Below, in pieces: positions 33,711 to 41,775 of a DNA stretch of 64,000 nt. The notes beneath the pieces were generated by a model. It did no database searches. It was not told the DNA's origin and saw only the letters and a list, made by a program, of their open reading frames with translations. This stretch comes from Diadema setosum. Taxonomy: Eukaryota > Echinodermata > Echinoidea > Diadematoida > Diadematidae. Positions within the stretch are counted from its first letter, which is position 1; every line of letters starts with the position of its first letter. A program made the translations under genes and the position numbers. Location of the stretch: contig CM067069.1 of the NCBI GenBank assembly GCA_033980235.1, positions 35,889,992 through 35,953,991 of the forward strand, read 5' to 3'.

Positions 33711-35166
33711 ACCTGCATTTTACGTGTAAAACTCGTGCTCAGTGAACAGTTACAACTGCTGCACCGTATGTGCTGTGTTCATCTATGCTACAAATCATTT
33801 ATGAGGCCGATATTACTCGAATTATACCCCTTCACAGAATTTAAAGATGTTGAAATTCCTATCCTGAATGTTTTCACTTCATATTTTACTATTTTGACTT
33901 AGATAAGATAGATGCAAATTGACCCATATGTACGATCTTTTCATCGCTCACGGCGATCTCTATCACAGTCCCACATATACAGATTCGTGTAAGTTCTCCA
34001 CACAAGAAACCTATGGCAAAACTGTGCACAATACATTGCAGTCTGAATGCTAGAGATACACTGTATAAATCTTGATAGAGTACGCGTCCGTGTTGTTGGA
34101 AACAGATGACGTACTGATCAAGCGAGGCTATGCGAGGCGCGCGCTAGCGAGATCTCTCCGGAGCTCCCTCGTACATCCGATATCCCCAGAGCCGTTTCCT
34201 CTTTCGGGTTTTTTTGCGATCGCGATCGCAGTCAACAAGATACTTGATATCGATAGCAAAAAAAAAAATATAGGGTCGGCGGAATTTTTAAGGTCGGGCG
34301 GGTTACGCCAATACAACAATTTTTTTTTTTTTTTTGCCTAATGTGGAATAATATATTGATATTTTATACGTTGCTCAACCGACTGCCATTTTTGAGATGT
34401 ATGATAATCTTTATTCAATATAATCCTGGCATATTTATTCAGAGGATGTTTTGTATATTATCCCTTTGTAAGTTATCTCTGTTTATTAACAATCGGACAT
34501 CCGTGCAAGTCGACGAAAAAGTCAGTAGTCTGATGTTACAGCTGACGCGCAGTTATGTTAAAATGCCAGATTTGAAGTATGGACGGTCGATAAGAAATCG
34601 AATTTTTTAAAAGGTTACATAATGTATTTTCATGAATGGAAGACGTGTTTGAGTTTACATACACACAGACACAGACACACACAGACACACACACACACAC
34701 ACTCAGTAAACATACATACACACACAAACACACACACACATTCACTTCCAAAGTAGCGAGCAAGGTGTGTGTGAATATTTCTGCAACATGGCACCCCTTT
34801 TCCAGCCTATGTGCCCTTAATGCTATTTATAACGTTTGAGCATATAATAGTTTTGTGAAATTTATGTCAGAAAAAAAAAATCGGATACGTGAACTGAAAA
34901 ACCAAGATTACTTTGTTGTTGTTTGTTTTCTTTTCATCCCTGCAGGATTTCTAATTGTTCATGAGTCGATACAGCTGTGCGAGGAAACACATCTCTATGG
35001 ATTTTGGCCCTTTCCGTTGAAGCTAGACTCAATGGTTCAGCGTGTTCCTTATCACTATTTCGACACAATTGTTCCTTCCCAGGCTCATGGCATGAATACA
35101 GAGTTCTCGATTTTCGTACAATACCACGAGTTTGGCATCATTCGCATTCACACAGGAAAGTGCTGA
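6367..35166 (+). CDS. alpha-2,8-sialyltransferase (ST8Sia family), seven coding exons, full length
   Basis: The enzyme should transfer sialic acid from CMP-sialic acid, in alpha-2,8 linkage, onto sialylated glycoproteins or glycolipids in the Golgi lumen. Joining the seven exons listed separately gives 1086 nt with no internal stop: 361 residues, close to the usual 350-380 of the family. In order: short cytosolic tail, membrane anchor about residues 25-42, stem to about 140, sialylmotif L from C154 to about N203 ([16 protein letters not shown] at its start), sialylmotif S about 285-311 ([12 protein letters not shown] at its end), motif III HYFD at 325-328, motif VS H336-x4-E341, and terminal C361. 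In this family conserved cysteines form disulfides that link the L and S motifs and the C-terminus. Sequons include NNT, NKT, NVT and NLT. All six introns start GT and end AG with matching phases. The C-terminal region looks nearest to the ST8Sia I/V/VI side, but I cannot place the subfamily. Donor and acceptor specificity are unknown. Confidence 0.92.
6509..7606. repeat. start of intron 1, with interspersed repeat aacgaaccttcggaataa
   Basis: Between about 6850 and 7075 a short phrase (cgaaccttcggaataacgaac and variants) recurs several times. Related stretches occur at 29335-29390 and 48175-48350. The rest of the interval is AT-rich with no gene seen. Confidence 0.5.
7607..8137 (+). CDS. candidate alternative stem exon of the ST8Sia gene
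   Basis: A 177-codon open block ends in a strong donor (AG, then GTAAGT at 8138). It is preceded by the pyrimidine-rich acceptor ttgctcatgccatag ending at 7606. The peptide is hydrophilic, basic and rich in sequons (NDS, NHT, NQT, NET, NRS, NTS), as expected for the luminal stem of a glycosyltransferase. It ends in phase 2 and so can splice to the exon at 28937. It cannot splice to the exon at 19776 without a stop. Entry is unresolved. Acceptor 7606 needs a phase-2 donor such as 6513. Acceptor CTCAG ending at 7644 fits the phase-1 donor at 6509. Models with this exon give 504 or 490 residues. It could instead be a first coding exon using ATG 7614, but it contains no membrane segment. No known domain is recognised. 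Confidence 0.5.
8378..8446. repeat. (TAA)n microsatellite
   Basis: An imperfect ATA/TAA trinucleotide run in intron 1. Confidence 0.9.
8572..10104. mobile_element. 1.5-kb DNA transposon-like element with CAGTGGCGTATCTAGG inverted ends
   Basis: The left end CAGTGGCGTATCTAGG (8572) is matched by CCTAGATACGCCACTG (ending 10104). The interior has a G-run, an (A/G)-rich stretch and four partial direct repeats. Each repeat begins near tcgccaaaattt (about 8750, 9211, 9653, 9911) and is preceded by a CG-rich phrase, cggctcgctcgctgcgctcg. No transposase frame remains. The CAGTGGCG ends resemble hAT elements, but I see no 8-bp target duplication, so the superfamily is open. Confidence 0.7.
10105..11160. 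other. intron 1 sequence, no gene seen
   Basis: AT-rich sequence with a (TG)n run at 10308-10334 and no supported exon or element. Confidence 0.5.
11161..11213. repeat. (TA)n microsatellite
   Basis: About 26 near-perfect TA repeats. Confidence 0.95.
11833..12450 (+). mobile_element. 3' tail of a non-LTR retrotransposon, sense orientation
   Basis: The frame at 11833-12078 reads [20 protein letters not shown], the GxxxWNxxxxxLK signature of the reverse-transcriptase C-terminus. It is followed by about 350 bp of untranslated tail ending in a (AAATG)n-like run (aaatgaaatgaaatgaaatg, about 12425-12447), a usual 3' end for such elements. The copy is severely 5'-truncated. Confidence 0.7.
12451..15840. 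other. intron 1 sequence, no gene seen
   Basis: No supported exon. A small inverted repeat is visible (GACAAACATAGC at 13937-13948 with GCTATGTTTGTC at 13973-13984). Open frames here are short and lack splice borders or domain content. Confidence 0.5.
15841..15965 (+). repeat. dispersed repeat 'tagtccatgggccagg', copy 1
   Basis: It shares tagtccatgggccagg, a ggtaccacc...gg(t/g)...caaaac stretch and a ...ccaaatgaatagctta end with 50054-50175 on the same strand. The minus strand of 19408-19537 shares the opening phrase as well. That makes three diverged copies in the window. Confidence 0.7.
16078..16290. repeat. 78-bp tandem repeat, about three copies
   Basis: Units start ccacaggtgt(c/t)ctgttgta at 16078, 16156 and 16235. 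Each contains cgcttagtcttt and cagcgaagggaatat. A lone fragment occurs at about 17023-17055. The frame crossing them only reflects repeat translation. Confidence 0.85.
16330..19407. other. intron 1 sequence, no gene seen
   Basis: Apart from the lone repeat fragment near 17030 and poly-A runs near 17282-17312, I see no supported feature. Confidence 0.5.
19408..19537 (-). repeat. dispersed repeat 'tagtccatgggccagg', copy 2
   Basis: This is a minus-strand copy of the family at 15841 and 50054. It ends at catggacta (19529-19537), about 240 bp before ST8Sia exon 2. Confidence 0.65.
19776..19881 (+). CDS. ST8Sia exon 2: stem region
   Basis: This exon was found by phase matching. The acceptor tract ttgttccagccttattcttacag ends at 19775 and the donor GTAAGT starts at 19882. 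It accepts a phase-1 donor and leaves phase 2, exactly bridging exon 1 and exon 3. The 34 encoded residues include [20 protein letters not shown]; an aromatic/N-glycosylated segment followed by an Arg-Leu-Arg run is typical of the end of the ST8Sia stem. In the reading frame required after the 7607-8137 exon it hits a stop codon. Confidence 0.82.
20640..20748. repeat. perfect hairpin, 53-bp arms with a 3-nt loop
   Basis: Positions 20640-20692 are the exact reverse complement of 20696-20748, with cga as the loop. The arms begin tatgacgatagggaaacaat. (TAA)-type microsatellite lies on the left, and AATA plus (CATA) repeats follow shortly on the right. Confidence 0.95.
20880..21476 (-). mobile_element. 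3' tail of a non-LTR retrotransposon, antisense
   Basis: The minus frame gives [17 protein letters not shown] and [19 protein letters not shown], the C-terminal tail of an APE-type retrotransposon reverse transcriptase. An AT-rich 3' UTR follows to about 20880. On its 5' side it abuts a poly(A)/poly(T)-bounded insert at 21477. Confidence 0.75.
21477..21577 (+). mobile_element. GGCC-A(n)-core-T(n) element, copy 1
   Basis: GGCC and a run of A are followed by a core (ttgtttgtttgccctt ... gagggtcggtaggtcgg) and a long T run. Related copies lie at 24569-24661 (minus), 33602-33707 (plus) and 34258-34338 (minus). Confidence 0.65.
22170..23880. repeat. ~195-bp tandem array, about nine units, partly dimeric
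   Basis: The ggccgaattc-like landmark recurs at about 22349, 22551, 22745, 22926, 23121, 23315, 23510, 23697 and 23850. Units also share ctcccgataatctcttcgca. From about 22570 two unit types alternate (ctatttctacctcaaat against ctattgtttcctcaaa), giving a ~390-bp higher-order period. Sequence at 22100-22200 and 23890-24030 is similar in direct orientation, so the array may sit inside a larger element. Confidence 0.85.
23890..24568. other. intron 2 sequence, no gene seen
   Basis: It holds a TGCAT-rich stretch (about 24165-24365) and a long poly-A at 24424-24452. No supported exon. Confidence 0.5.
24569..24661 (-). mobile_element. GGCC-A(n)-core-T(n) element, copy 2
   Basis: On the minus strand it reads GGCC, a run of A, then tggtttgtttgcccttcgcg ... 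gggtcgcg and a T run, matching copy 1. It lies at the 3' side of the antisense retrotransposon. Confidence 0.65.
24662..27730 (-). mobile_element. decayed, nearly complete APE-type non-LTR retrotransposon in intron 2
   Basis: Minus-strand order is as follows. An ORF1 C-terminal part ([20 protein letters not shown], about 27660-27600). An AP-like endonuclease ([14 protein letters not shown] near 27280, GVVYRKPN near 26950, IMGDFNIDL near 26870, SDHLPIF near 26670). A linker [20 protein letters not shown] (about 26400). A reverse transcriptase ([14 protein letters not shown] near 25500, [14 protein letters not shown] near 25330, FADDSN near 25240) and a thumb/tail to about 24680. Several frameshifts divide it, so it is inactive. 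It belongs to the broad Jockey/CR1/L2 group; the clade cannot be fixed by eye. Confidence 0.85.
27780..28140 (-). mobile_element. separate non-LTR retrotransposon 3' fragment
   Basis: The minus frame 28135-27905 reads [20 protein letters not shown] and [12 protein letters not shown], the C-terminal tail of a CR1-like reverse transcriptase. It duplicates a domain already present in the neighbouring element, so it is an independent, 5'-truncated insertion. Confidence 0.75.
28338..28907. mobile_element. TTAA foldback MITE, copy 1 (intron 2)
   Basis: The 570-bp element begins TTAAAGGACAAGTTCACC and ends in the matching inverse GTCCTTTAA. Long inverted arms cover most of its length. Termini TTAAAGG plus a TTAA target are the reported pattern of Kolobok/T2-type MITEs; piggyBac also targets TTAA. 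It carries no coding sequence. It ends 29 bp before ST8Sia exon 3. Confidence 0.85.
28937..29114 (+). CDS. ST8Sia exon 3: distal stem and start of catalytic domain
   Basis: The acceptor ttttcctcgcacag ends at 28936 and the donor is GTAGGT at 29115. It enters in phase 2 and leaves in phase 0. The encoded segment runs EELRGIG... to [13 protein letters not shown]; the FNVTE...LP pattern directly before the L motif is characteristic of the family. It carries sequons NKT and NVT. The end of a foldback MITE (28338-28907) lies only 29 bp upstream, so the polypyrimidine tract begins almost at the transposon border. Confidence 0.9.
29115..30140. other. intron 3 of ST8Sia
   Basis: This intron contains (TA)n at about 29405-29438, TA and TG runs near 29500-29540, and poly-T near 29900. 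No other gene seen. Confidence 0.7.
30141..30253 (+). CDS. ST8Sia exon 4: first half of sialylmotif L
   Basis: The acceptor tttttatctgtcag ends at 30140 and the donor is GTAAGA at 30254. The encoded [12 protein letters not shown] followed by [19 protein letters not shown] is the CMP-sialic-acid binding sialylmotif L signature, including the invariant cysteine C154 and GNSG. It ends in phase 2 within the arginine codon of the family's FVFR-CN junction. Confidence 0.95.
30254..30996. other. intron 4 of ST8Sia
   Basis: This intron contains (TG)n at about 30321-30347 and a short AAAC run near 30427-30450. No other gene seen. Confidence 0.7.
30997..31086 (+). CDS. ST8Sia exon 5: second half of sialylmotif L
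   Basis: The acceptor tgctttgacatcag ends at 30996 and the donor is GTAAGA at 31087. Translation gives [20 protein letters not shown] and then TFNPS, completing the L motif. The exon is 90 nt, phase 2 in and phase 2 out, so skipping it would keep the frame but destroy the nucleotide-sugar site. Confidence 0.93.
31393..31900. repeat. diverged ~290-bp tandem duplication in intron 5
   Basis: Sequence from about 31393 (cttgaccaaggaatgtaaca ...) recurs from about 31680 (actgaccaaggaatgtgaga ...). Shared stretches follow in the same order: cgtagagacg, gaagtaa/gaggtaa and agttaggag. It fills much of the 31087-32229 intron. Confidence 0.7.
32230..32465 (+). CDS. ST8Sia exon 6: central catalytic region
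   Basis: The acceptor cctgcgtcccag ends at 32229 and the donor is GTTTGT at 32466. The encoded segment starts [14 protein letters not shown] and ends [13 protein letters not shown]. It matches the family's stretch between the L and S motifs and enters the S motif at RPSTG. The open frame continues past the donor, so the exon end is fixed by homology and by phase with the next exon. Confidence 0.92.
33602..33707 (+). mobile_element. GGCC-A(n)-core-T(n) element, copy 3
   Basis: It reads GGCC, an A-rich run, ggttgtattggagtaaca, then agggtcggtcgggcgga and a T run. The core is shared with copy 4 (ttgtattgg-n-gtaac) and the gggtcgg box with copies 1 and 2. Confidence 0.65.
34258..34338 (-). mobile_element. 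GGCC-A(n)-core-T(n) element, copy 4
   Basis: On the minus strand it reads GGC, a run of A, ttgttgtattggcgtaaccc, then a cgccgaccc box and a T run. It is 0.55 kb from copy 3 in opposite orientation. Confidence 0.6.
34946..35166 (+). CDS. ST8Sia exon 7: sialylmotif S, motifs III and VS, stop
   Basis: The acceptor cttttcatccctgcag ends at 34945. The exon encodes the rest of sialylmotif S ([19 protein letters not shown]), then PYHYFD (motif III), AHGMNTEF (motif VS, H-x4-E) and a terminal Gly-Lys-Cys before TGA at 35164-35166. All catalytic motifs expected of an active ST8Sia are present. Confidence 0.95.
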
Positions 35167-36207
35167 ATCGTTTCACATAATATAAGTATATATTCAACAA
35201 CAAAAAAGAAGAAAGTAAACACTTTTTCGAGTTCACATTTTTCATCGAAGGTTTTGATGAAAATCAATGTACTATAATATACCATATCACATATAGTTTA
35301 ATGGCTTTTAACCTAATAGGTCAATGTAAAGGAAAACTTTATGCATAAAGTGAAAACATTTGTTTTCGTCCTCCAAGTCACAAAAGTAAAAAGTGCAAAA
35401 ATTGACATGATCTTTTTCATTTGCAAATGCCCTTCAAGATAACATTGATAACAAAAGTTAAAACAATCTAATTTAAAAGTTTTAACAATTGTTTAAAACA
35501 ATGAGACATGAATGACAGCAAAAATAAGTTTCCGTTCTGCTTATCTCTTTATAACCTCAAACAAAATCAAAGTGGGAAACTAAAGGGGGAAAATAAGAAT
35601 TTTCTATCAACTCAAACGTCACATGACATAGGGAGTAAGGGCACAAGGATGCTTAATAGATGAACAGACTGTCTTTATCTTATCCTTTTAATTTTAATTC
35701 AAGAATTCATGAGACAAATTCGAGAACCAAATTTTATCTACAATTTTCCTAACTTGAGAAATCAATTCAGATTCTTACCATATTCTTAATATTGCTTCAT
35801 CTCTCATTTCATTTGAAATTGGATTTGGCAGAATATTCTTCATTTTTCGTCCTTAATTTTAGCCTTGATCTTTTGGCTTCAAACATGATTATAAAGATCA
35901 AAGATTTATCTTTGCAACTTCATTCATATTTTTTATTGTGCTAAATTTGCCTTCTGCACCTTTTGTTATATGGAAGAGCACTTATACGCTAGTTTCACAG
36001 GCAGACAATCGCTTTCTGTGACTGGTTTTCTTGGAATATCTTCGACCAGGCCTGCTCTGAACAGGCGGTATCTCAGTTTGTTACATTATGGCAGAAAGAA
36101 TAAACGATCAAGGACCAAGGATATATTACATACATAATGTCTTCTATTGACCGTTTTCTCCAGATAATAGGGAGCTTTAGATTTTGACGCGCGGGCGTTC
36201 AGAGGGG

Positions 36208-36238
<31 letters not shown>

Positions 36239-36920
36239 TGTGTTCTGCGCATGCGCAGAAGCGCAGTCAAGTCGATCTATTTTTAGCCGGAGTTTTTCAC
36301 TACGCGTACTGGGCTATTTTTACGTCCGCACAGTTTGCAACGTATAGAGCTACTTCACGCACCGATCATATTAGCTGGGGGCCTAAAGTAGGGCTCAAAA
36401 TGGGTTGTTTGGTTCAGATTCTTCCAAAAGCACCAAATTTGGCTCATAGGTCCCTTGTACCATACTCTTTCGATTTTTAATGCGCGCCAAGACTAAAAAC
36501 CCTTGGGGCCGCCATATTGGTGAAATCCAATATGGCCGCCATTAGGGTTAAAGGTCAATTGCAGTTACAAATTGAGAAGGGTGATCATGGTAATGATTCA
36601 CATGTGGAAGGGTTTACGGGGTTAGAGAATGGGATTCTAAATATCATTTCTGCAATTCAAGGCATTTCGGGCATTTTTCAAAATGGCGTCTGTGAGCATT
36701 CAACTGCAATTCACTGGTACCCCTATATTTTGTCCCATTTGTCATCTCTTCCATACATCCCCCTACATATCAATAATGATTATGACAAATAAATGAAAAA
36801 AATAGTGACAACTTTGAGCACAAAAAATGGGGTTCCGTCTGTTTCTTTTTCTTTTCTCATTTTGTTTGCTCAAAATTTTCACTATTTATCATATGTTTCT
36901 GGTCAGTTTTCCCTTTCTTT

Positions 36921-36959
<39 letters not shown>

Positions 36960-37489
36960 GTAATTTGCTTAAATACGGCAGTAGTATATCTATGTACCCG
37001 TTCGCCCCACGGTGGAGCCGATGGAGTCGGTGGAGGTCAACCTTGACGTCATAGAATGAATATGCATGAGATAATATCATGCATGAATATGTATGTAATT
37101 ATTTCCTGGTAGGATTAGATAGCGTTAATAAGGGGGAAATGAATGCATCTTACCCACAAGACTATGAAAGCTTGATGTTTTTAGCTGTCCATCGTTGTTG
37201 ATACGCACGGGCATGATATGATATTTTTCGCAGAATATTTTTGTTCGTTAATGGTGCGTACATTTTAGGAAATGTTATGCTTCAAAACAGTGAATATGTA
37301 CGAGGTCATGATGTCGTATGTTGATTAATTTTCGACTATGTAAATCAGCGTGCCACTGATGTGAATCTATCGTAGAGTGGAGCCTTGCGTGTGGCAAGCG
37401 ATATGACTTCGAGTATGCATGAGTTCGTAATATCTCTAAGTATACTTGGGTGACCCGCACCTCGTGTAAGTCATAAATTATTTGTTTTT
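35167..37489. other. downstream of ST8Sia: 3' UTR and intergenic sequence
   Basis: AT-rich sequence, probably including the 3' UTR to about 36.1 kb. Around 36495-36545 a short inverted pair surrounds gccatattgg...ccaatatggc. An (AT)n run lies at 36925-36957. No other gene seen. Confidence 0.5.
36099..36104 (+). promoter_or_regulatory. possible polyadenylation signal of the ST8Sia gene
   Basis: A canonical AATAAA occurs about 0.93 kb after the stop codon, in AT-rich sequence with no other recognised gene. It would give a 3' UTR of ordinary length. It is chosen only by motif and position. Confidence 0.25.
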
Positions 37490-40400
37490 AGTTTGTATCT
37501 GAAGTATACTGTAATAAAATGTGCTTCTTTAAGTTTGCTTTGAATGAAAACAAGGAGGCACATTTTTTCAACTCCTCGGGAAGAGTGTTCCATGTTAATA
37601 TCCGGACCGTGATGTCTGATCCACTTTTGAGCTAGTAAAAGCTTTGGATTAATTGAATTAAAATCATGGGAACGACGGGTAGGGTGTGAGTGAATATGGT
37701 CATTAGTTACTAGGGCATTATGAAAAATGGTAATAAATTTCGAGTGTGTTTATACATAAATATGGCAGTTAGGTATAAATGTATATCATGGGCCTTTAGA
37801 ATTTGTAGGCGACAAAATATGGGATCAGTGTGAGCTACGAAATTTGAATGTGTGCATATACGAAGAGCCTTTTTCTGGAGAAGAAAAAAAAAATGTGTTC
37901 AATTTAGTTTTGCTACAGTTGCCCCATACATTATTGCAGTACATTACATATGGTAAAAATAAGGTGTTATGTAACATTATTAAAGTTTGATCGTTAATCA
38001 AATATTTCATTCTCCTTAAAACACCAGTTGCTTTAGATATTGCTGTTGTAATATTCTGAACATGAGTATTCCAAGTTAGATTGCTATCTAGGGTCACTCC
38101 TAGAAACTTGGTTGAATGTTTTTCAGCAATGTTTATATCATCAATACAAATACTTTGAGGAAGGGTGGGTTGGGATTGAAGCGTATGAAAGTGTATAAAA
38201 CATGTCTTATCAATATTCAATGAAAGCTTGTTACTTCTAAACCATTTCAAAATGTTGCTTAATTCCATATTTAAAGGACAAGTTCACCTTCATAAACATA
38301 AGGATTGAGAGAATGCAGCAATAATAATAGAACACATTAGTGAAAGTTTGAGGAAAAATGAACAATCGATGCAAAAGTTATGAATTTTTAAAATTTTTGT
38401 GTTGAAACCGCTGGATGAGGAGACTACTAAGGCTCGTGATGTCATATGAGTACAACAGTATAAAGAAAATGTAAAGAAAATTCAATATATTTTCACAACA
38501 CTTTTTTCCCATAAGAAAAGAGCACTTGACTTGCCTGTTTCTTAAGGCAATGGGAATAATATCACCCATAACATATGTCAGTAACGAGTCAAGGGAATGT
38601 GTACATTTATCAAAAGATGAAATTTTGTGAAATTCTCTTTATATTTTCCTTATATTGTTGTACGCATGTGACATCATACACTGCAGTAGTCTTTTCATCA
38701 AGCGGTGACTGCACAAAAACTTCAAAAATTCATAACTTTTGAACGGATTGTCCGATTTTCCTCAAACTTTCAATGATGTGTTCTACAAATATTGCTACAT
38801 TCTCTCAATCCTTATGTTAATGAAGGTGAACTTGTCCTTTAATGTATCAACCAGTGTTACAATGTCCTTGTGGAAATAAACAAACGTTGGTGTCGTCTGC
38901 AAATAAGATGAGGTTTAAACGAGGAGAGGAATTGATAATATCTTTAATGTAAATAAAAAAACAATAAAAAATAGGGGCCCGAGGATAGATCCCTGAGGGA
39001 CACCATGCACATGACACGTTAGAATATGATGAGTGACTGGATTTGAATGCAACATATTGTTTTCGATGACTTAGATAACTTCTGAACCATGACAAAGTAA
39101 TCCCTCTCACGCCATAATTATGTAATTTTTCAAGTAAAATGTCACGATCAATAGTGTCAAATGCTTTACTAAGATCCATAAAGATTCCAATTATATGCTC
39201 CTTTTTAGTAAGCGCATCAATAATAATTATTGTCGACAGATTTGATTATAGCATAGTCGGTAGAAAACCCTTTCCTAAAACCAAACTAATTCGCATTTAA
39301 TATTTCATTTTCAATAATGAACGAGTAGAGACGCTTGTAAACTACTTTTTCTAAAATTTTCGATATTGCAGGTAACAATGAGATTGGTCTATAATTTTTC
39401 ACCAATGATGGATCTTCTCGTTTATAGATGGGGATAACTTTTGCGATTTTGAAGGAGTCTGGATACTCACCCTTAAGTAGGGACAGATTGAATATATGGG
39501 TGAGAGGGGCTGCTAGGGGATAATTTTTTTTTTCAACAAATTCACCCTTAAGTTATCAGGCCCACAGGATTTACTACATTTCAGAGATCGAACAATATCA
39601 ATAATTTCCGATTCATTAGTTGGAGTAAAGAACAAAGAATTTTGATTACTTTCACATAAGTAATCTTTATAATTTTTGATATTATTTATGGGAATAGATG
39701 CTGCTAGAGAATGACCAACATCGACAAAGAAATTGTGAAAGATATTTGCAATTTGGTCAGGATTGATAATAACATTATCATTATGAGTAATGCTATCGGG
39801 ACATTCCGTAGGTTTCTTTTTAAGTATTTCATTAACGATCCGCCAAAGAGCACTTTTATCGTCCTTATTAGATTCGAGTTTATTTGAAATATATGATTTA
39901 CGTGAAACTCGAATCAAGGTAGTTAATTTGTTTCTATATGTTTTATACCTTTTCACGTTTTCAGGAGTTGGTTTTCTCAGAGAAATTTTGTAAAGACGAT
40001 TTCGAGTAAGAATGGAATGTATAAGGCCTTAAGCAATCCAGGCTTGCCGAGCTCTTTTTCTTCCATTTCTTTTGGGAGTTAAAGGAAAATGTTTATCATA
40101 ATAATCTAAAAGTTCTCGTAAGAAAATTTCGTAAGAAGAATTAATATCTTGGAGTTCAAAGACGTCATTCCATTGTTCTTCGAGTAAGTCTTGATTCAAT
40201 GAATCAATATTTTGTGGCGTTTCATTTCTATGCATATTCAAATATTGTTTGGGTTGGCGGCGTATTGGGGTTGTTACAGATTTATCATTAATCATAAAAA
40301 TCGGTAGGTGATCGGATATATCTGAATAAAGAATGTCGTTCATGCAGGTTTCAGATATAACGTTAGACAGTATATTATCTATTAATGTTTTATTATGGGT

Positions 40401-40880
40401 GGTGTTGTTTATTCTGGTGGTTTTATTGATGTAGGGATGCAGTGAGTTGGAAAATAATATGTCATGGAAATGGATGGGTTGTAATAAATCTATATTGTAA
40501 TCTCCCATCAAAAAATGGATTTTCCCTCTCCAAGAATTTCATTAACACATTGGTCGAAGTTATAAAAAAAAAGATTGAATGTCATTTTGTGGAGGACGGT
40601 AAATGGTACCAACTATAATATTTTTCTCATTATCATTTAAGATTTCAATAAATAAACTTTAAGCTCCCTGAATACGCAAATCGGTTCGAATTTTAAATTT
40701 AATTTGATTATTAACGTACATGGCAACCCCACCTCCTATGCCACGCTCTCTGTCATTACGAATAAAATTGTAATTTTCAATGCCAAATAGGTCCGGGGAA
40801 TTGGTGTGCAACCATGTTTCTGTAACTCCTATAATGTGAGAGTGTGTGTGCGTGTTGACTACTGTGTATAGTTTAAACAA
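37490..40880 (-). mobile_element. second APE-type non-LTR retrotransposon, split by a MITE
   Basis: The minus strand gives an endonuclease (IIGVTETWLHTNSPDLFGIE and GGGVAMYVNN near 40800-40700, GDYNIDLL near 40500, SDISDHLPIF near 40320). A linker to the reverse transcriptase follows (KRYKTYRNKLTTLIR near 39950, LKCSKSCGPDNL near 39560). The polymerase shows [19 protein letters not shown] near 39170 and LFADDTN near 38900, and the thumb shows NKLSLNIDKT and STKFLGVTLDSNLTW. A degraded HGPDIN-type tail lies near 37610. Frameshifts are fewer than in the intron 2 element. The element at 38271-38842 interrupts it just after the FADD box. Confidence 0.85.
38271..38842. mobile_element. TTAA foldback MITE, copy 2, inside a retrotransposon
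   Basis: The 572-bp copy has ends TTAAAGGACAAGTTCACC and ...GTGAACTTGTCCTTTAA and inverted arms of roughly 200 bp each. Removing it and one TTAA rejoins the flanking reverse-transcriptase segments in the same reading frame, with one point stop. That fixes the 4-bp target duplication. Family: Kolobok/T2-like by termini and target. Confidence 0.9.
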
Positions 40881-41775
40881 CTGTCTTGGAGTGTGTTGTA
40901 CTTGTACTTTTATCTCATGTAATGTTAATTGACATAGTTTTTGTTTTACTCTTTGATGTTTTATTTTGTAACTTGAGTTAATTCAATTCGTTAGGTATTG
41001 CTGGTCTTTTGAACAAGAACTGCTTTTCTGAAGCAAAATGCCGTTACTGAATAAAAATAACCGAACTGACAATGAACTGAACTTTTTGGTGATGATATTA
41101 TTATCATGATCGTAGATTTGTATTCAATGTTGACATTATCCTTTGTTGTATCACAGACTTTACATTATTTCTATTTTTTTTAAATAAAGACGATATAATA
41201 CTATTGTGATGTAATGATTATTTAGACATGAATACTCCATGAAGGAGAACTTTTGTTTTATGTCTTTGCTTATCACTTAATGGTGATCTGACGCATCGTT
41301 ATGATTTATGCTCAAAATCCCTTGTGTAGAAAGACAGCAAGAAACTGGGACCCCTTTGTTTGTTGTTAATTTCTATTTCCTGCCTTTTGTTTGGTACTTA
41401 CTTTTGATTGGTGAAGAGTGAACGTGTCTAAGCATTAAGCTTTTTAAGTGTTCGGTTTGTTTCATGTGCTCTATTTGCATCAACTTTCACATCTATTATG
41501 CCACCTCGAAAGCATGATAAAGTGGCATTACACCTACTAGCATCTGGTGTATGATTGAGTTTCCTTAATTAAAAAAGAATAAGGAAACAAAAACCAGGTT
41601 AATGTATAATCAGGCCTTAAGTAGCGTGAAAAGAGTTAGGAGAAAGTCAGCTTTGCAGCGTGGATTATGGTCAATCTTTTTGCTGATTGACCTTTAAAAA
41701 AATCAGTCACTATAAGGAGCAATTATTAGTATGTTTGATTTCAAATTTTGATAAGCTTTCGTTTTCTCTCTCTAC
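40881..41775. other. no gene seen
   Basis: AT-rich sequence. The start may include the retrotransposon 5' region. Nothing else recognised. Confidence 0.4.

Larger units (their letters stand above)
32466..34945. other. intron 6 of ST8Sia
   Basis: No additional exon supported. It contains two GGCC-A(n)-core-T(n) elements (listed separately), an inverted cattaac-free stretch of short cgagcgtaa repeats near 33020-33110, and a CA-rich microsatellite at about 34662-34740. Confidence 0.6.

Noticed and set aside
36495..36545. Paired gccatattgg motifs as a promoter (YY1 or SRF-like)
   Set aside because: The words form a small inverted repeat of a kind common in repeats. No gene start is visible beside it.
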